From contig NZ_NHSQ01000092.1 of assembly GCF_016653465.1 (NCBI RefSeq), positions 1 through 56,501 on the forward strand: a stretch of DNA of 56,501 nucleotides. The letters run 5' to 3'. The DNA comes from Thiocystis minor (GTDB lineage: Bacteria > Pseudomonadota > Gammaproteobacteria > Chromatiales > Chromatiaceae). The notes beneath the pieces are model-generated. The model did no database searches. It was not told where the DNA came from and worked only from the letters and a program-made list of their open reading frames with translations. The stretch's first letter is position 1, and the number at the start of each line of letters is the position of its first letter. Below, one piece after another: positions 48,215-56,501 of the stretch. Position numbers and translations under genes: made by a program.

Positions 48215-49087
48215 TCAAGCCTCCAGCAACTCCGCCATCCGCGCCCCCATCGACGCCGGCGAGCGCACGGTCGCGACGCCGGCGGCCTCCAGCGCGGCAA
48301 ATTTGCCCTCGGCAGTGCCCTGGCCGCCGGTGACGATGGCCCCGGCATGCCCCATGCGCTTGCCGGCAGGCGCGGTGACGCCGGCGATATAGGCCGCCAC
48401 CGGCTTGGTCATCCGAGTTTGAATGAACGCCGCCGCCGCCTCTTCCGCGCCGCCGCCGATTTCGCCGACCAGGATCACCCCATCGGTCCCGGAATCCGCC
48501 TCGAACAGCATCAGACAATCGACAAAATTCAACCCCTGAATGGGATCGCCGCCGATCCCGATACAGGTGCTCTGACCCAGGCCCGCCTGGGTGGTCTGAA
48601 AGACCGCTTCGTAGGTCAGGGTGCCCGAGCGCGAGACGATCCCGATCCGCCCTGGTCGATGGATCGAGCCGGGCATGATGCCGATCTTGCAGGCGCCTGG
48701 GGTGATGACGCCCGGACAATTGGGACCGATCAGGACTGACTCGCTGTTCGCCAACGCCGCCTTGACGCGCAGCATGTCGAGCACCGGAATCCCCTCGGTG
48801 ATACAGACGATGACCCGAATGCCCGCGTCCGCCGCCTCCAGAATGGCGTCCGCCGCATAGGGCGCTGGCACATAGATCATGGTGGCGTCAGCGCCCGTTT
48901 CGCGGACCGCGGCATGCACGGTGTCGAACACGGGGCGGTCGAGATGGCGTTGACCGCCCTTGCCGGGCGTGACCCCGCCGACCAGGTTGGTGCCGTAGGC
49001 GATGGCCTGTTCGCTATGAAAGGTTCCCTGTTTGCCCGTGAAACCCTGACAAATCAGGCGTGTCCCAGCGTCAATGAGGACGCTCAT
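48215..49087 (-). CDS. sucD: Succinyl-CoA ligase, alpha subunit
   Basis: 290 residues from ATG 49087. CoA-binding segment [11 protein letters not shown] near the start; the phospho-His lies in [15 protein letters not shown]. Forms the heterotetramer with SucC, converting succinyl-CoA and ADP to succinate, ATP and CoA. The start overlaps the sucC stop by 4 bp. An overlapping frame runs on into sucC but lacks homology there. Confidence 0.95.
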   Translation of the reverse strand: MSVLIDAGTRLICQGFTGKQGTFHSEQAIAYGTNLVGGVTPGKGGQRHLDRPVFDTVHAAVRETGADATMIYVPAPYAADAILEAADAGIRVIVCITEGIPVLDMLRVKAALANSESVLIGPNCPGVITPGACKIGIMPGSIHRPGRIGIVSRSGTLTYEAVFQTTQAGLGQSTCIGIGGDPIQGLNFVDCLMLFEADSGTDGVILVGEIGGGAEEAAAAFIQTRMTKPVAAYIAGVTAPAGKRMGHAGAIVTGGQGTAEGKFAALEAAGVATVRSPASMGARMAELLEA

Positions 49088-50280
49088 TGCGCGCCCTCCC
49101 GCAGGTCTGTTCTCGTGGCGCGGCCCGCGGCCGTGACCACCTTGTCCGCCGCCTCGCTCAGACTGCTGGCGGTCACGACGGCCAGATCGCTGTCGGCGAG
49201 CATCCGCAGCCCCTGGGGCGCATTGGTGCCTTCCAGCCGCACCACGACGGGGACATCGACATCCACCTCGCGCACCGCCTGCATGATGCCCTCGGCGATC
49301 AGATCGCACCGCACGATACCGCCGAAGATATTGACCAGCACCGCCGTCACCTTGGGGTCGGAGAGGATGAGCTTGAACGCCTCGGCCACCCGGTCCGCCG
49401 TGGCGCCGCCGCCCACGTCGAGAAAATTGGCCGGCGCGCCGCCGTGCAGTTTCACCAGATCCATGGTCGCCATCGCCAGTCCGGCGCCATTGACCATACA
49501 GCCGATATTGCCGTCGAGGCTGATGTAATTGAGTTCGTGCACTTTCGCCTCCGCCTCGCGGGCATCCTCCTGGGTGAGGTCGCGCAATGCCTCCAGGTCG
49601 GGATGACGATAGAGCGCGTTGTCGTCGAGATTGATCTTGGCATCCAGCGCGACCAGATCGCCCGTATCGGTGACCACCAGTGGGTTGATTTCCACCTGAC
49701 TGGCGTCGCACTCGATGGCGAGCCGATAGATCCCATCCATCAGGACCGCCAGCGCCTTGATCTGCGATCCTTCCAGATCGAGCCCGAAGCCGAGCCGGCG
49801 CGCATGAAAAGGTTGCAGGCCAGTGGCCGGATGGACCCGTGTCAACAGGATCTTGTCGGGCGTCGCGACGGCCACCGCCTCGATCTCCATGCCCCCGGAC
49901 GCGGAGGCCATGAACAGCAGTTGCTCCGAGGCGCGATCCACCAGCAGGCTCAGATAGAGTTCGCGGGCGATCGCGGTGGGTTGCTCCACCAGCAGGCAGC
50001 CGACGGGCAAGCCCTCCGGGCCGCTCTGGTGGGTGACCAGACGACGGCCAAGCAGACGGCGTGCCGCGCCGGCGACCTGTTCGTCCGAATCGGCCAGGAT
50101 TACGCCGCCGGCCTTGCCGCGTCCGCCCGCATGCACCTGCGCCTTGACGACCCAGCGCACGCCACCGAGTTCGGCGCAGGCCGCCTGGACCGCTTCCGGC
50201 GTGGACGCGACAATACCCCTGGGCACCGGGATTCGATAGCGCTGAAAGAGCTGCTTTGCTTGGTATTCGTGTAAATTCAT
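49084..50280 (-). CDS. sucC: Succinyl-CoA ligase, beta subunit
   Basis: 398 residues. ATP-grasp N-terminal half ([29 protein letters not shown]), Mg site in [12 protein letters not shown], and the C-terminal ligase domain [18 protein letters not shown]-cycle enzyme. Malate-CoA ligase (MtkA) is a close relative; the ordinary neighbourhood gives no reason to prefer it. The sucAB genes are not adjacent. Confidence 0.93.
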   Translation of the reverse strand: MNLHEYQAKQLFQRYRIPVPRGIVASTPEAVQAACAELGGVRWVVKAQVHAGGRGKAGGVILADSDEQVAGAARRLLGRRLVTHQSGPEGLPVGCLLVEQPTAIARELYLSLLVDRASEQLLFMASASGGMEIEAVAVATPDKILLTRVHPATGLQPFHARRLGFGLDLEGSQIKALAVLMDGIYRLAIECDASQVEINPLVVTDTGDLVALDAKINLDDNALYRHPDLEALRDLTQEDAREAEAKVHELNYISLDGNIGCMVNGAGLAMATMDLVKLHGGAPANFLDVGGGATADRVAEAFKLILSDPKVTAVLVNIFGGIVRCDLIAEGIMQAVREVDVDVPVVVRLEGTNAPQGLRMLADSDLAVVTASSLSEAADKVVTAAGRATRTDLREGAQ

Positions 50281-50491
50281 CGAATGCTCGCAGTCACGGT
50301 CGGAATGAATAGAGTAGATTCAGAGACGAATCCCATCCCGATGGCGGGGTTCGCGCAATTCTGATCCAAACCGCGTCCAGAGTGAAATGCGTTATTTCAT
50401 GTCAGCGACGGCGCTCGGCGATTCACCCAAGGCTGAGCCGACGCACAAACGACGCATGCCATACCGGACGCTTTTCATCGCGTGGAGCAGG

Positions 50492-52135
50492 ATGTCGAAG
50501 ATGACCGACGACAATGGACACTCGGAACGATCCGATGCGTCAGGCGATCAGCTGAAAGGCCCGAGCAATGACGATGCGCGCTATCCGACATGGGGCGCAT
50601 TACGCTGGCTGTTTCTCCTCCGATTCTTGATTTTACTCGGCCTGGCCCTGGTGTTTTCGCTGTCGGTCAGGGATCCCGCAAATAGCGACATCGACACCCC
50701 ATTCGTCTGGTCGATCCTGGTCGTTTACATGCCGCTCGTTCTGCTCGGCGGACTGGGTCTGCTCAACCGCTGGCCGTACCGGATCCAGCAGGTCCAGCTC
50801 GGCATTTTCGTCGATATCCTTGCCTATACCTCCCTGATGCATGCCGCGGGGGGCATCGCCAGCGGACTTGGCATCCTGCTCGCCGTCGCCGTCGCCGCCG
50901 CCGCGCTGATGATGGAAGGCCGCCTGTCGCTCCTGTTCGCCGCGCTCGCCTCACTGGCCGTGATGACCCAACAAATCTATGCGGCCATGCTGGACAAGGC
51001 TCATGCCACCTCCTTCACGCAGGCGGGTCTGCTGGGTCTGTTGTTTTTCATGGTCGCGCTGATGTCGCATGTGCTGTATCGGCGCGTGCGTTCGGCGGAA
51101 GCCCTGGCGGCCCGACGCAAGGTCGACATCGACGACCTCTCCAAGCTGAATGACTTTATCATCCAGAGCATCGGCACCGGCATCCTGGTGGCCGACGGCG
51201 AACGCCACCTGCGCCTGTTCAATCAGGCAGCACTGGATCTGCTCGGCACCCGGCGGTTCAACACCGAAGCGGCACTGTCCGACCTCTCGCCCGAGTTGGG
51301 CGAATGGCTGGCGTTGCAGGTCCAGCCCTCGCCGCCCAATGGGCGGCTGATCCAGATTGGCAACCGAGAGATTCGCGTTTCGCTCAAGCTGCTGGGCGAA
51401 TACCGCGCCAGTGGCGTCATCATCTATTTGCGCGACAATCAGGAGGTCGCCAGGGAGGCCCAGCAGATCAAGCTCGCCTCGCTCGGAACCCTGACCGCCA
51501 GCATCGCGCACAATATTCGTAACCCCTTGAGCGCCATGACCCATGCCAGTCAATTATTGACCGAAAGTCCGGGGCTGACCGACGATGACCGGCACCTGCT
51601 CGAGATCATCCGCCGCAACGGCGCACGTATCGAAGAAACCGTGCACAGCGTTCTGCAGCTCTCCCGCCGCAATCAGCGAGAACCTTCCCCGATCGCGTTG
51701 TCCGCCTGGCTCGACGAGTTCTCCAGCGAGTTCCGCGAACGCCATGAATTGCACCCCAGCGCGCTCCAGCTCCAGTGCGACGCTGACGACATCCGCGTCG
51801 AGGCGGACCCGCGTCACCTGCATCAGATACTCGCCAATCTGTGCGAAAACGCGCTCATCCATGGCAGGCAGGCCGATCAGCCGCCGCGCATCCTGATCCG
51901 GGCCGACCGGACCGATGATCTCAACGAGGCGCTGATCGAGGTCATCGACACGGGGCCGGGCATCGCGGAGGCGACCGTCAACGCGATCTTCGATCCCTTC
52001 TATACGACAATCGCCAAGGGAACCGGACTCGGACTTTACATCGCGCGAGAACTCGCCGAAAGCAATGGGATTCGGCTGACCTATCAAGCGGTCGCGCCTC
52101 ACGGCAGTTGCTTCAGGCTGGTGTTTTCCGGCTGA
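50492..52135 (+). CDS. PilS-like membrane sensor histidine kinase with HN in the H-box
   Basis: 547 residues from ATG 50492, chosen for the GGAG 4 bp upstream; several upstream ATGs have no such site. Six membrane helices (about 35-205), a PAS-like segment (about 225-315; SIGTGILVADGERHLRLFNQAAL), then HisKA and HATPase. The H-box reads SIAHNIRNPLSAMTHA with phospho-His H340; Asn341 stands where PilS/NtrB kinases have Glu. N, G1 and G2 boxes (NLCENALIHG, DTGPGIAE, GTGLGLYIAREL) look intact. No PilR follows; an HDOD gene does. PilS controls pilin transcription in Pseudomonas; here the target is unknown. Confidence 0.82.
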   Translation: MSKMTDDNGHSERSDASGDQLKGPSNDDARYPTWGALRWLFLLRFLILLGLALVFSLSVRDPANSDIDTPFVWSILVVYMPLVLLGGLGLLNRWPYRIQQVQLGIFVDILAYTSLMHAAGGIASGLGILLAVAVAAAALMMEGRLSLLFAALASLAVMTQQIYAAMLDKAHATSFTQAGLLGLLFFMVALMSHVLYRRVRSAEALAARRKVDIDDLSKLNDFIIQSIGTGILVADGERHLRLFNQAALDLLGTRRFNTEAALSDLSPELGEWLALQVQPSPPNGRLIQIGNREIRVSLKLLGEYRASGVIIYLRDNQEVAREAQQIKLASLGTLTASIAHNIRNPLSAMTHASQLLTESPGLTDDDRHLLEIIRRNGARIEETVHSVLQLSRRNQREPSPIALSAWLDEFSSEFRERHELHPSALQLQCDADDIRVEADPRHLHQILANLCENALIHGRQADQPPRILIRADRTDDLNEALIEVIDTGPGIAEATVNAIFDPFYTTIAKGTGLGLYIARELAESNGIRLTYQAVAPHGSCFRLVFSG

Positions 52136-52220
52136 TTCGGCCAAGCCCAACCGGGGCGCCAAGATCGTTGCCCCAGCGTTGCGAACGGAACAAAGCGAAG
52201 ATGAATTGAGTGCGCCGAGC

Positions 52221-53408
52221 ATGGATACTATTGTCAATCCCGGCGCGGAATCGTTCGAGAACAGAGCGATGAAATCATCCTGGACCACAGGTGGACGCGT
52301 ATCCGCCGCATTGGATACAGTGAAGATCGTTGCCGGTCAGTGTCGGCCGGTTCTTGCGGATCAACCCAACGAGAAGACTCCATTGCATTTTTTAAAAAAT
52401 TGGCGAGCCATCTTCTTTGGTCGCAAACGACGTCAACCCATCGCCCAGCCAACGACCGAAAAAGTCGTGCGGATTCCGTTGACGGAGGAAAGGGAGGAAA
52501 GAGAGGAGGAGGCCGCCGATGTCCAGTGGTCCGCTGTCGATCTCGACCATTGTTACTTCCAATGGTTGTTGGATCTCGATGCATTCATCGAGCAGCCCAT
52601 GAATGAATCCGAGACGCATGCACTCGACTCCTTTGCCCAGATGGCCACGGGACAAACCGCCAGCGCGCATTTAATACCACGCCTGCCGACCGTGATTCCC
52701 CAGCTCATGCAGAGTCTGAAAGACGAGAAAATGACAGGTGCGCAGTTGGCGCACCAAATTTCAAGAGACCCCGTGCTGGTCGGCGAAGTGATTCGCCTGG
52801 CGAACAGTCCTTATTATCGAAGAAGCCATAAAATCGCGAGTATCGAACAGGCGGTCGTGCTGGTGGGCCAGAACGGTTTGCGTCAGTTGATCGCCAGGGT
52901 GGCGTTCTACCCCATCTTGAATCTGCGCTCAGGCTCAATGACCAGACTCGCTGGTTCGCGGATTTGGAGTCAGTCAGAGAAATGCGCCATCGTCTGCCGT
53001 TGTCTGGCCGACCAACGGAAAGAGGATGCGTTTTCGGCGTATCTTGCCGGGCTCGTTTCCAATGTTGGGATGATGGTCGGACTGCACCTGATGGACCAAT
53101 TGCTCAGTACGAAAGAGGAAGGCATCCCACGCACCTGGGATTTTTATCGTCGATTCATCGATTCCGCGACATGCTTCTCCCATCGTATCGTGGAAGAATG
53201 GAGATTTCCCGAGGCCGTGACCCTGGCGATTGGCGAGCAGACAGCGCGCGACGGCAACGAGGCGATGTCTCCTCTTGGAAAAATCCTGTCCTTGAGCGAT
53301 CGCTATAGCAAGATCAGCGTTCTGCAAGAGCATCGCCGGGTGCCGGCGGAGATCGATCTGGCGGCGGCCACAGCCGATCCCTGTTATGGTCAATTATCCT
53401 TGCGGTAG
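52221..53408 (+). CDS. HDOD domain protein
   Basis: 395 residues from ATG 52221; TTG 52179 and ATG 52269 are alternatives, so the start is uncertain. An acidic N-terminal region with EEREEREEEAAD (about 80-95) leads into the HDOD domain (about 150-350): PRLPTVIPQLMQSLKDEKMT, ISRDPVLVGEVIRLANSPYY and IASIEQAVVLVGQNGLRQLI. HDOD proteins are non-enzymatic scaffolds tied to signalling, c-di-GMP and motility. It starts about 85 bp after the PilS-like kinase, same strand, likely cotranscribed. Confidence 0.85.
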   Translation: MDTIVNPGAESFENRAMKSSWTTGGRVSAALDTVKIVAGQCRPVLADQPNEKTPLHFLKNWRAIFFGRKRRQPIAQPTTEKVVRIPLTEEREEREEEAADVQWSAVDLDHCYFQWLLDLDAFIEQPMNESETHALDSFAQMATGQTASAHLIPRLPTVIPQLMQSLKDEKMTGAQLAHQISRDPVLVGEVIRLANSPYYRRSHKIASIEQAVVLVGQNGLRQLIARVAFYPILNLRSGSMTRLAGSRIWSQSEKCAIVCRCLADQRKEDAFSAYLAGLVSNVGMMVGLHLMDQLLSTKEEGIPRTWDFYRRFIDSATCFSHRIVEEWRFPEAVTLAIGEQTARDGNEAMSPLGKILSLSDRYSKISVLQEHRRVPAEIDLAAATADPCYGQLSLR

Positions 53409-53482
53409 GCTAAAGTCGGCCTCATCATCCCCGCCGCCGAGCTGTCCGCAAACGCGATGGGTGAGACAGGCTTCTCGCCGCG

Positions 53483-54643
53483 TCAACCCGCTTTGCCATC
53501 CGGCCGCGGACTCAGCAGCATCGGGGCATGCACCCAGAGAAACAGCCCGAAGGCGAGGATCCAACACAGACCGCCGGCCATCAGCCAAGCCTGATAGCCG
53601 GCGGGAGCAAGCAGTGGCGCTAAACCGCGCAACGCCGCCGCGAGATTGATCAGGACGAAGGCGACCAACGTCAGCGGCGCCGCCTGCATCGCCCGACCGG
53701 TATGCCCCACCGAGACTCGCGACATCATCCCCAGCGTCACCACCCCGAGCGCGCCGACCGTCAGGGCATGCAATGCGCCGCGCGGCGTCAAGGCGGTAAA
53801 GGCCGGCAGTCCATCCAGGATCAGGCCGAGCGCGAGCCAAAGCAGACCCACGTAGAGCACCGTCAGCATGGGCGTGGTCCAGATCCGCCGATCATGCCAG
53901 CCGAGCAGACGCGCCAGTTGCAGCAGACCCAGGGCGATCGCCAACACGCCCGCGAGTAGGCCGAAGGGTTGGATGAGGTCGAGGATCAGCAAACCGGCCG
54001 CCACGCCGAAGGTCAGCCGCTCCAGGATCGGAAACACCCGCGGCCGCGCGCCGTCGATGCCGCTCTTGATGAAGAAGGGCATCACCCGCCCCGAGACCAG
54101 CAGCAGGATCGCCAGCACCAGATCCAGCATCAGACGATGCCCGCGCGTCGCGCCTCCAGCGAGCAGACCGAGCGCATCCAGATGCACCATCGCACCGGCC
54201 AGGGTCATACCGGCAAAGACCACTAAAAAAACTCGATTGACCGGATTGGGGCCATGCCAGAGCGGGCGCCAGAGCGCGAGCGCCAGCGCCGGGAAAAAGG
54301 CGAGATCGAGCAGGACGACCAGCCAGGGCGGCAGCCCGAGCCAGGGCGCGAGCCGCCCGGCCAGCCAGAGTCCGACCAGTGCGGCGAGTCGGGCGCCGGT
54401 CGCGGTCGGCATCCCGGTCCAGTTACGCGCGGCGGTGAGCAGAAAGCCCGCCAGCACGGCCGCGAGATAGCCGAAGAGCAGCTCGTGGGCGTGCCAAGCG
54501 GTGCCGGCGAGATGGCTCGGCTGGGGCCAAAACCCGCTCAGGATCGCCAGCCAGACGGCGACGGAGAGAATCGCTGACAGACCGGCGGCGAGAAAGAAGG
54601 GACGGAACCCAAGCGCGAAGACGGGGATGGCGGTGAGGGTCAT
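53483..54643 (-). CDS. nnrS: NnrS family haem-copper membrane protein
   Basis: 386 residues, about 12 membrane helices. FALGFRPFFLAAG at the start and AWHAHELLFGY, with paired His, are signatures of NnrS; further conserved segments are GRVMPFFIKSG and HALTVGALGVVTLGMMSRVSVGHTGR. NnrS counters nitric oxide stress by protecting metal-dependent enzymes in Vibrio cholerae. No nor or NnrR-type gene is adjacent. The downstream neighbour converges. Confidence 0.93.
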   Translation of the reverse strand: MTLTAIPVFALGFRPFFLAAGLSAILSVAVWLAILSGFWPQPSHLAGTAWHAHELLFGYLAAVLAGFLLTAARNWTGMPTATGARLAALVGLWLAGRLAPWLGLPPWLVVLLDLAFFPALALALWRPLWHGPNPVNRVFLVVFAGMTLAGAMVHLDALGLLAGGATRGHRLMLDLVLAILLLVSGRVMPFFIKSGIDGARPRVFPILERLTFGVAAGLLILDLIQPFGLLAGVLAIALGLLQLARLLGWHDRRIWTTPMLTVLYVGLLWLALGLILDGLPAFTALTPRGALHALTVGALGVVTLGMMSRVSVGHTGRAMQAAPLTLVAFVLINLAAALRGLAPLLAPAGYQAWLMAGGLCWILAFGLFLWVHAPMLLSPRPDGKAG

Positions 54644-54781
54644 GTGCGTCGGGGCCAGTTGGCGACTAAAGCGAGGCTTGCGCGGACGTTAGCCGTCGCG
54701 AGAACCGCCCACCTTGATGCCGGTCAAGCGCCATCGGCTAGGCGCTTGCTGGTGGCTGAAAGCTGACGGCTGACGGCGGAT
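54644..54781. other. Short intergenic region with a CTGACGG repeat
   Basis: Between NnrS and the DsrC-like gene: GGTGGCTGAAAGCTGACGGC and TGACGGCGG near 54751-54780 form a small GCTGAAAGCTGACGGCTGACGG-type direct repeat directly after the DsrC-like stop. Otherwise nothing is seen. Confidence 0.4.
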
Positions 54782-55423
54782 TCAATGTTCGCCCTTGGTC
54801 CGCAGCAGCCCCGCCAGCCGATTGCCCTGCTTCTGCGGTCCGCCGCGCGGAAAGATCTGATGCAGATAGCGGTTGCTGCCGCGCTCGCGGCCCCAGACCT
54901 GACGGAAGTGGGAAATCATGTCGCGCACCGTCGCCTGGGTACCCTGTCGGGCAAAGCGGGCACGCAGATAGCGAATCACCTCCCAATGCTCGGCGTTCAG
55001 CGTCAGCCCCTCCTGTGCGGCCAAGGCGCGCGCGAAGTCCTCCGACCAGTCGGAGGGATCGACCAGATAGCCCTCGCTATCGGTCAGGATCGCGCGCTCG
55101 CCAACCCGAACCGCGCGGGTCGTCATGCTCGGGTAGGCATTGCTGCCGCTCGGGAATTCGCCGGGGAGTCCGCGCGAGTCCCGCTCGGACTGGGTGATCG
55201 ACCAGAGTTCGATCGGGATCTCGCCGTCGAGCCGGCCCTCGAAGCGCTCCACCCCGGAGACCAGGATCTTGCCGCTGGTCGGCGGCAGATCGAAGCTGGC
55301 CAGGCCCGCGCGATCGGTCAGCACCGGCGCGGTCTCGGTACCGTCCGCGTCCAGGCGCAGAACGACGGGGGTCCGCTTAAGTGGCTCATGGGTAGCCTTC
55401 ATGGAAATTCTGACTGCGATCAT
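54782..55423 (-). CDS. DsrC/TusE-family protein lacking both redox cysteines, fused to an N-terminal beta domain
   Basis: 213 residues from ATG 55423, supported by GGAGAG 6 bp upstream. Residues 109-213 align with DsrC: LTDSEGYLVDPSDWSEDFA, LNAEHWEVIRYLR, RQVWGRERGSNRYLHQIFP and FPRGGPQKQGNRLAGL. DsrC carries persulfide/trisulfide on two C-terminal cysteines; here Asn201 stands at the CysB site and Glu212 at the CysA site, so sulfur transfer by that route is impossible. Residues 1-100 are a separate beta-rich domain (VVLRLDADGTETAPVLTDRAG, GKILVSGVERFEG) resembling an Ig/transthyretin-like fold. DsrC relatives without cysteines have been proposed to be regulatory. Divergent from a LysR gene. 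Confidence 0.8.
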   Translation of the reverse strand: MIAVRISMKATHEPLKRTPVVLRLDADGTETAPVLTDRAGLASFDLPPTSGKILVSGVERFEGRLDGEIPIELWSITQSERDSRGLPGEFPSGSNAYPSMTTRAVRVGERAILTDSEGYLVDPSDWSEDFARALAAQEGLTLNAEHWEVIRYLRARFARQGTQATVRDMISHFRQVWGRERGSNRYLHQIFPRGGPQKQGNRLAGLLRTKGEH

Positions 55424-55526
55424 CGTCTGCTCTCCGACGGTTACGACATCCGGTGGATCGACGCCGCCAGGCGGCCCGAACCGAATCCACACTGACTGTG
55501 ATGAGTTAAGCTTAGTGGCGAGCATG

Positions 55527-55559
55527 ACCAAAGAAAAACGAAATGATTCGGTCTTTGGT
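55527..55559. promoter_or_regulatory. Candidate operator dyad ACCAAAGA-N17-TCTTTGGT
   Basis: A perfect 8-bp inverted repeat (55527-55534 and 55552-55559) in the 179-bp region between the divergent DsrC-like and LysR genes. Arm centres are about 25 bp apart. Plausible regulator site; unverified. Confidence 0.4.
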
Positions 55560-55574
55560 ATCGGAAATTTCGAT
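55560..55574. promoter_or_regulatory. Candidate LysR-type box (T-N11-A)
   Basis: ATCGGAAATTTCGAT has the T-N11-A pattern with 6 of 7 dyad pairs matched. It lies 29 bp upstream of the LysR start, where autoregulatory sites usually sit. Confidence 0.45.
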
Positions 55575-55602
55575 AGTTGCCAGTGACGCTTGAGCACCCA
55601 AC

Positions 55603-56463
55603 ATGGACATCGACCAGATCAAGACCTTTCTCGCGGTCGCCGCCCACGGCAGTTTCCTGGAGGCCGCCAATCGCGTGCATGTCACGCAATCCACCGTGAG
55701 CGCGCGCATCCAGAACCTGGAGCAGGGGCTGGGCGCGCGGCTGTTCGTGCGCAACCGCTCGGGCGCCAGCCTCACCCCGGCCGGCCAGCGCTTTCTGCGC
55801 CACGCCAAGACCCTGCTGCTCACCTTCGAGCAGGCGCGTCACGATGTCGGTCTGCCGAGCCGCTTTCGCGCCAGCCTGACGATCGGCGCGCGCATCGCGC
55901 TGTGGGACGACTTCCTCCCGCGCTGGGCCGGGCGGATGCGTGCGGCGGCGCCGGACATCTCGCTCAATACCGAGATCGGCTTCGAGGAGGATCTGATGCG
56001 CCGCATCATCGCCGGCACCATGGATCTGGCCCTGATGTACAGCCCCCAGCAGGGCGCGGGCATCCAGGTCGAGCATCTGTTCGACGAGACCCTGATCCTG
56101 GTCGGCGGCGACCCCGAGCAGGGCGCGCCGGACGACGGCTATATCTATGTCGACTGGGGGCCGACCTTCTACGCCCAGCACCGCAAGGTCTATCCGGACC
56201 TGGAACGGCCCGCCCAGACCGCCAACATCGGCTGGCTCGGTTTGCAGTTGATCCTCGCCAATGGCGGCACCTGCTTCGTCCCCGAGCGGGTCGCCGCCAG
56301 CTATCTGCGCGGCGGCTGTCTGCATCGGGTCGCGGGGGCGCCGACCCTGACCCTGCCGGCCTACGTGGTCTATCCGAGCGACCGCGACTCCAGCGAACTC
56401 ACCACCGCGCTCGCCAACCTGCGCGCGCTGGTGGACGAGGGGGCGGCGACGGGATCCGTCTGA
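55603..56463 (+). CDS. LysR family transcriptional regulator
   Basis: 286 residues. Winged helix at 1-60 (IKTFLAVAAHGSFLEAANRVHVTQSTVSARIQNLE) and a substrate-binding domain from about 90 (LTIGARIALWDDFLPRWAGRM). The divergent position and shared 179-bp control region suggest it regulates itself and the DsrC-like gene. The inducer is unknown. The start ATG 55603 gives the canonical MDIDQIKTFL. The C-terminus, about 10-15 residues shorter than many LysR proteins, still looks complete. Confidence 0.93.
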   Translation: MDIDQIKTFLAVAAHGSFLEAANRVHVTQSTVSARIQNLEQGLGARLFVRNRSGASLTPAGQRFLRHAKTLLLTFEQARHDVGLPSRFRASLTIGARIALWDDFLPRWAGRMRAAAPDISLNTEIGFEEDLMRRIIAGTMDLALMYSPQQGAGIQVEHLFDETLILVGGDPEQGAPDDGYIYVDWGPTFYAQHRKVYPDLERPAQTANIGWLGLQLILANGGTCFVPERVAASYLRGGCLHRVAGAPTLTLPAYVVYPSDRDSSELTTALANLRALVDEGAATGSV

Positions 56464-56501
56464 ATCGAATCGCCCCGCCGTCCCACCACTCACTCCAACC
56501 C

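Noticed and set aside
48215-49711. A 498-codon version of sucD extending into sucC
   Set aside because: The extra N-terminal part is out of frame with sucC and has no similarity to SucD; the ATG at 49087 gives the normal length.

Overview
This window looks like a chromosome segment of a high-GC gammaproteobacterium, most probably a purple sulfur bacterium (Chromatiaceae or a close relative). The signs are the classic gammaproteobacterial order ndk-rlmN-pilW-rodZ-hisS-yfgM-bamB-der, the divergent rluD-pgeF / bamD pair, a DsrC-family protein, NnrS, and a Met/Pro-repeat secreted protein resembling a sulfur-globule envelope protein. The assignment is inference from gene content; there is no rRNA, and I recognised no tRNA gene.

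Layout. 1-2.4 kb: two divergent IS4-type transposase genes (one cut by the window edge, one frameshifted), a hairpin and a MITE-like inverted repeat. 2.4-11.2 kb: mrp/apbC, an N-terminally truncated orphan hsdS, an SLC13-type transporter with RCK_C domains, metG, and a degenerate REC-GGDEF-EAL regulator. 11.3-17.8 kb: an ExeA-like AAA ATPase, hrpA carrying an in-frame palindromic repeat, a GxxExxY gene bracketed by CACGAAA repeats, and an unknown gene. 17.8-26.0 kb: the minus-strand ndk-to-der housekeeping cluster (nucleotide pools, rRNA methylation, pilus assembly, cell shape, outer-membrane assembly, ribosome GTPase). 26.3-31.9 kb: an accessory island with a candidate Pho box, a PhoX-family phosphatase whose N-terminal part is in another frame, a strong terminator, and a large secreted protein joining three CxxCH haem sites to a TolB-type propeller. 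32.0-37.4 kb: unknown protein, lytic transglycosylase, nth, DUF1841, sthA, and the Met/Pro-repeat protein. 37.6-45.2 kb: minus-strand rluD-pgeF-gcvR-like-def-prc-gshA, with bamD diverging. 45.5-50.3 kb: glnB, nadE, DUF29, sucCD. 50.4-56.5 kb: a PilS-like kinase with an altered H-box, an HDOD protein, NnrS, and a cysteine-less DsrC-like fusion divergent from a LysR regulator.

Most genes are ordinary housekeeping. The unusual material is (i) a three-copy dispersed element with GACAAC tandem arms whose core is inverted relative to its ends in one copy, and whose end supplies the stop codon of gshA and bamD; (ii) the phosphatase / haem-propeller pair; (iii) the DsrC-like fusion lacking both redox cysteines; (iv) a palindromic repeat translated inside hrpA; and (v) several other dispersed repeat families at gene 3' ends.
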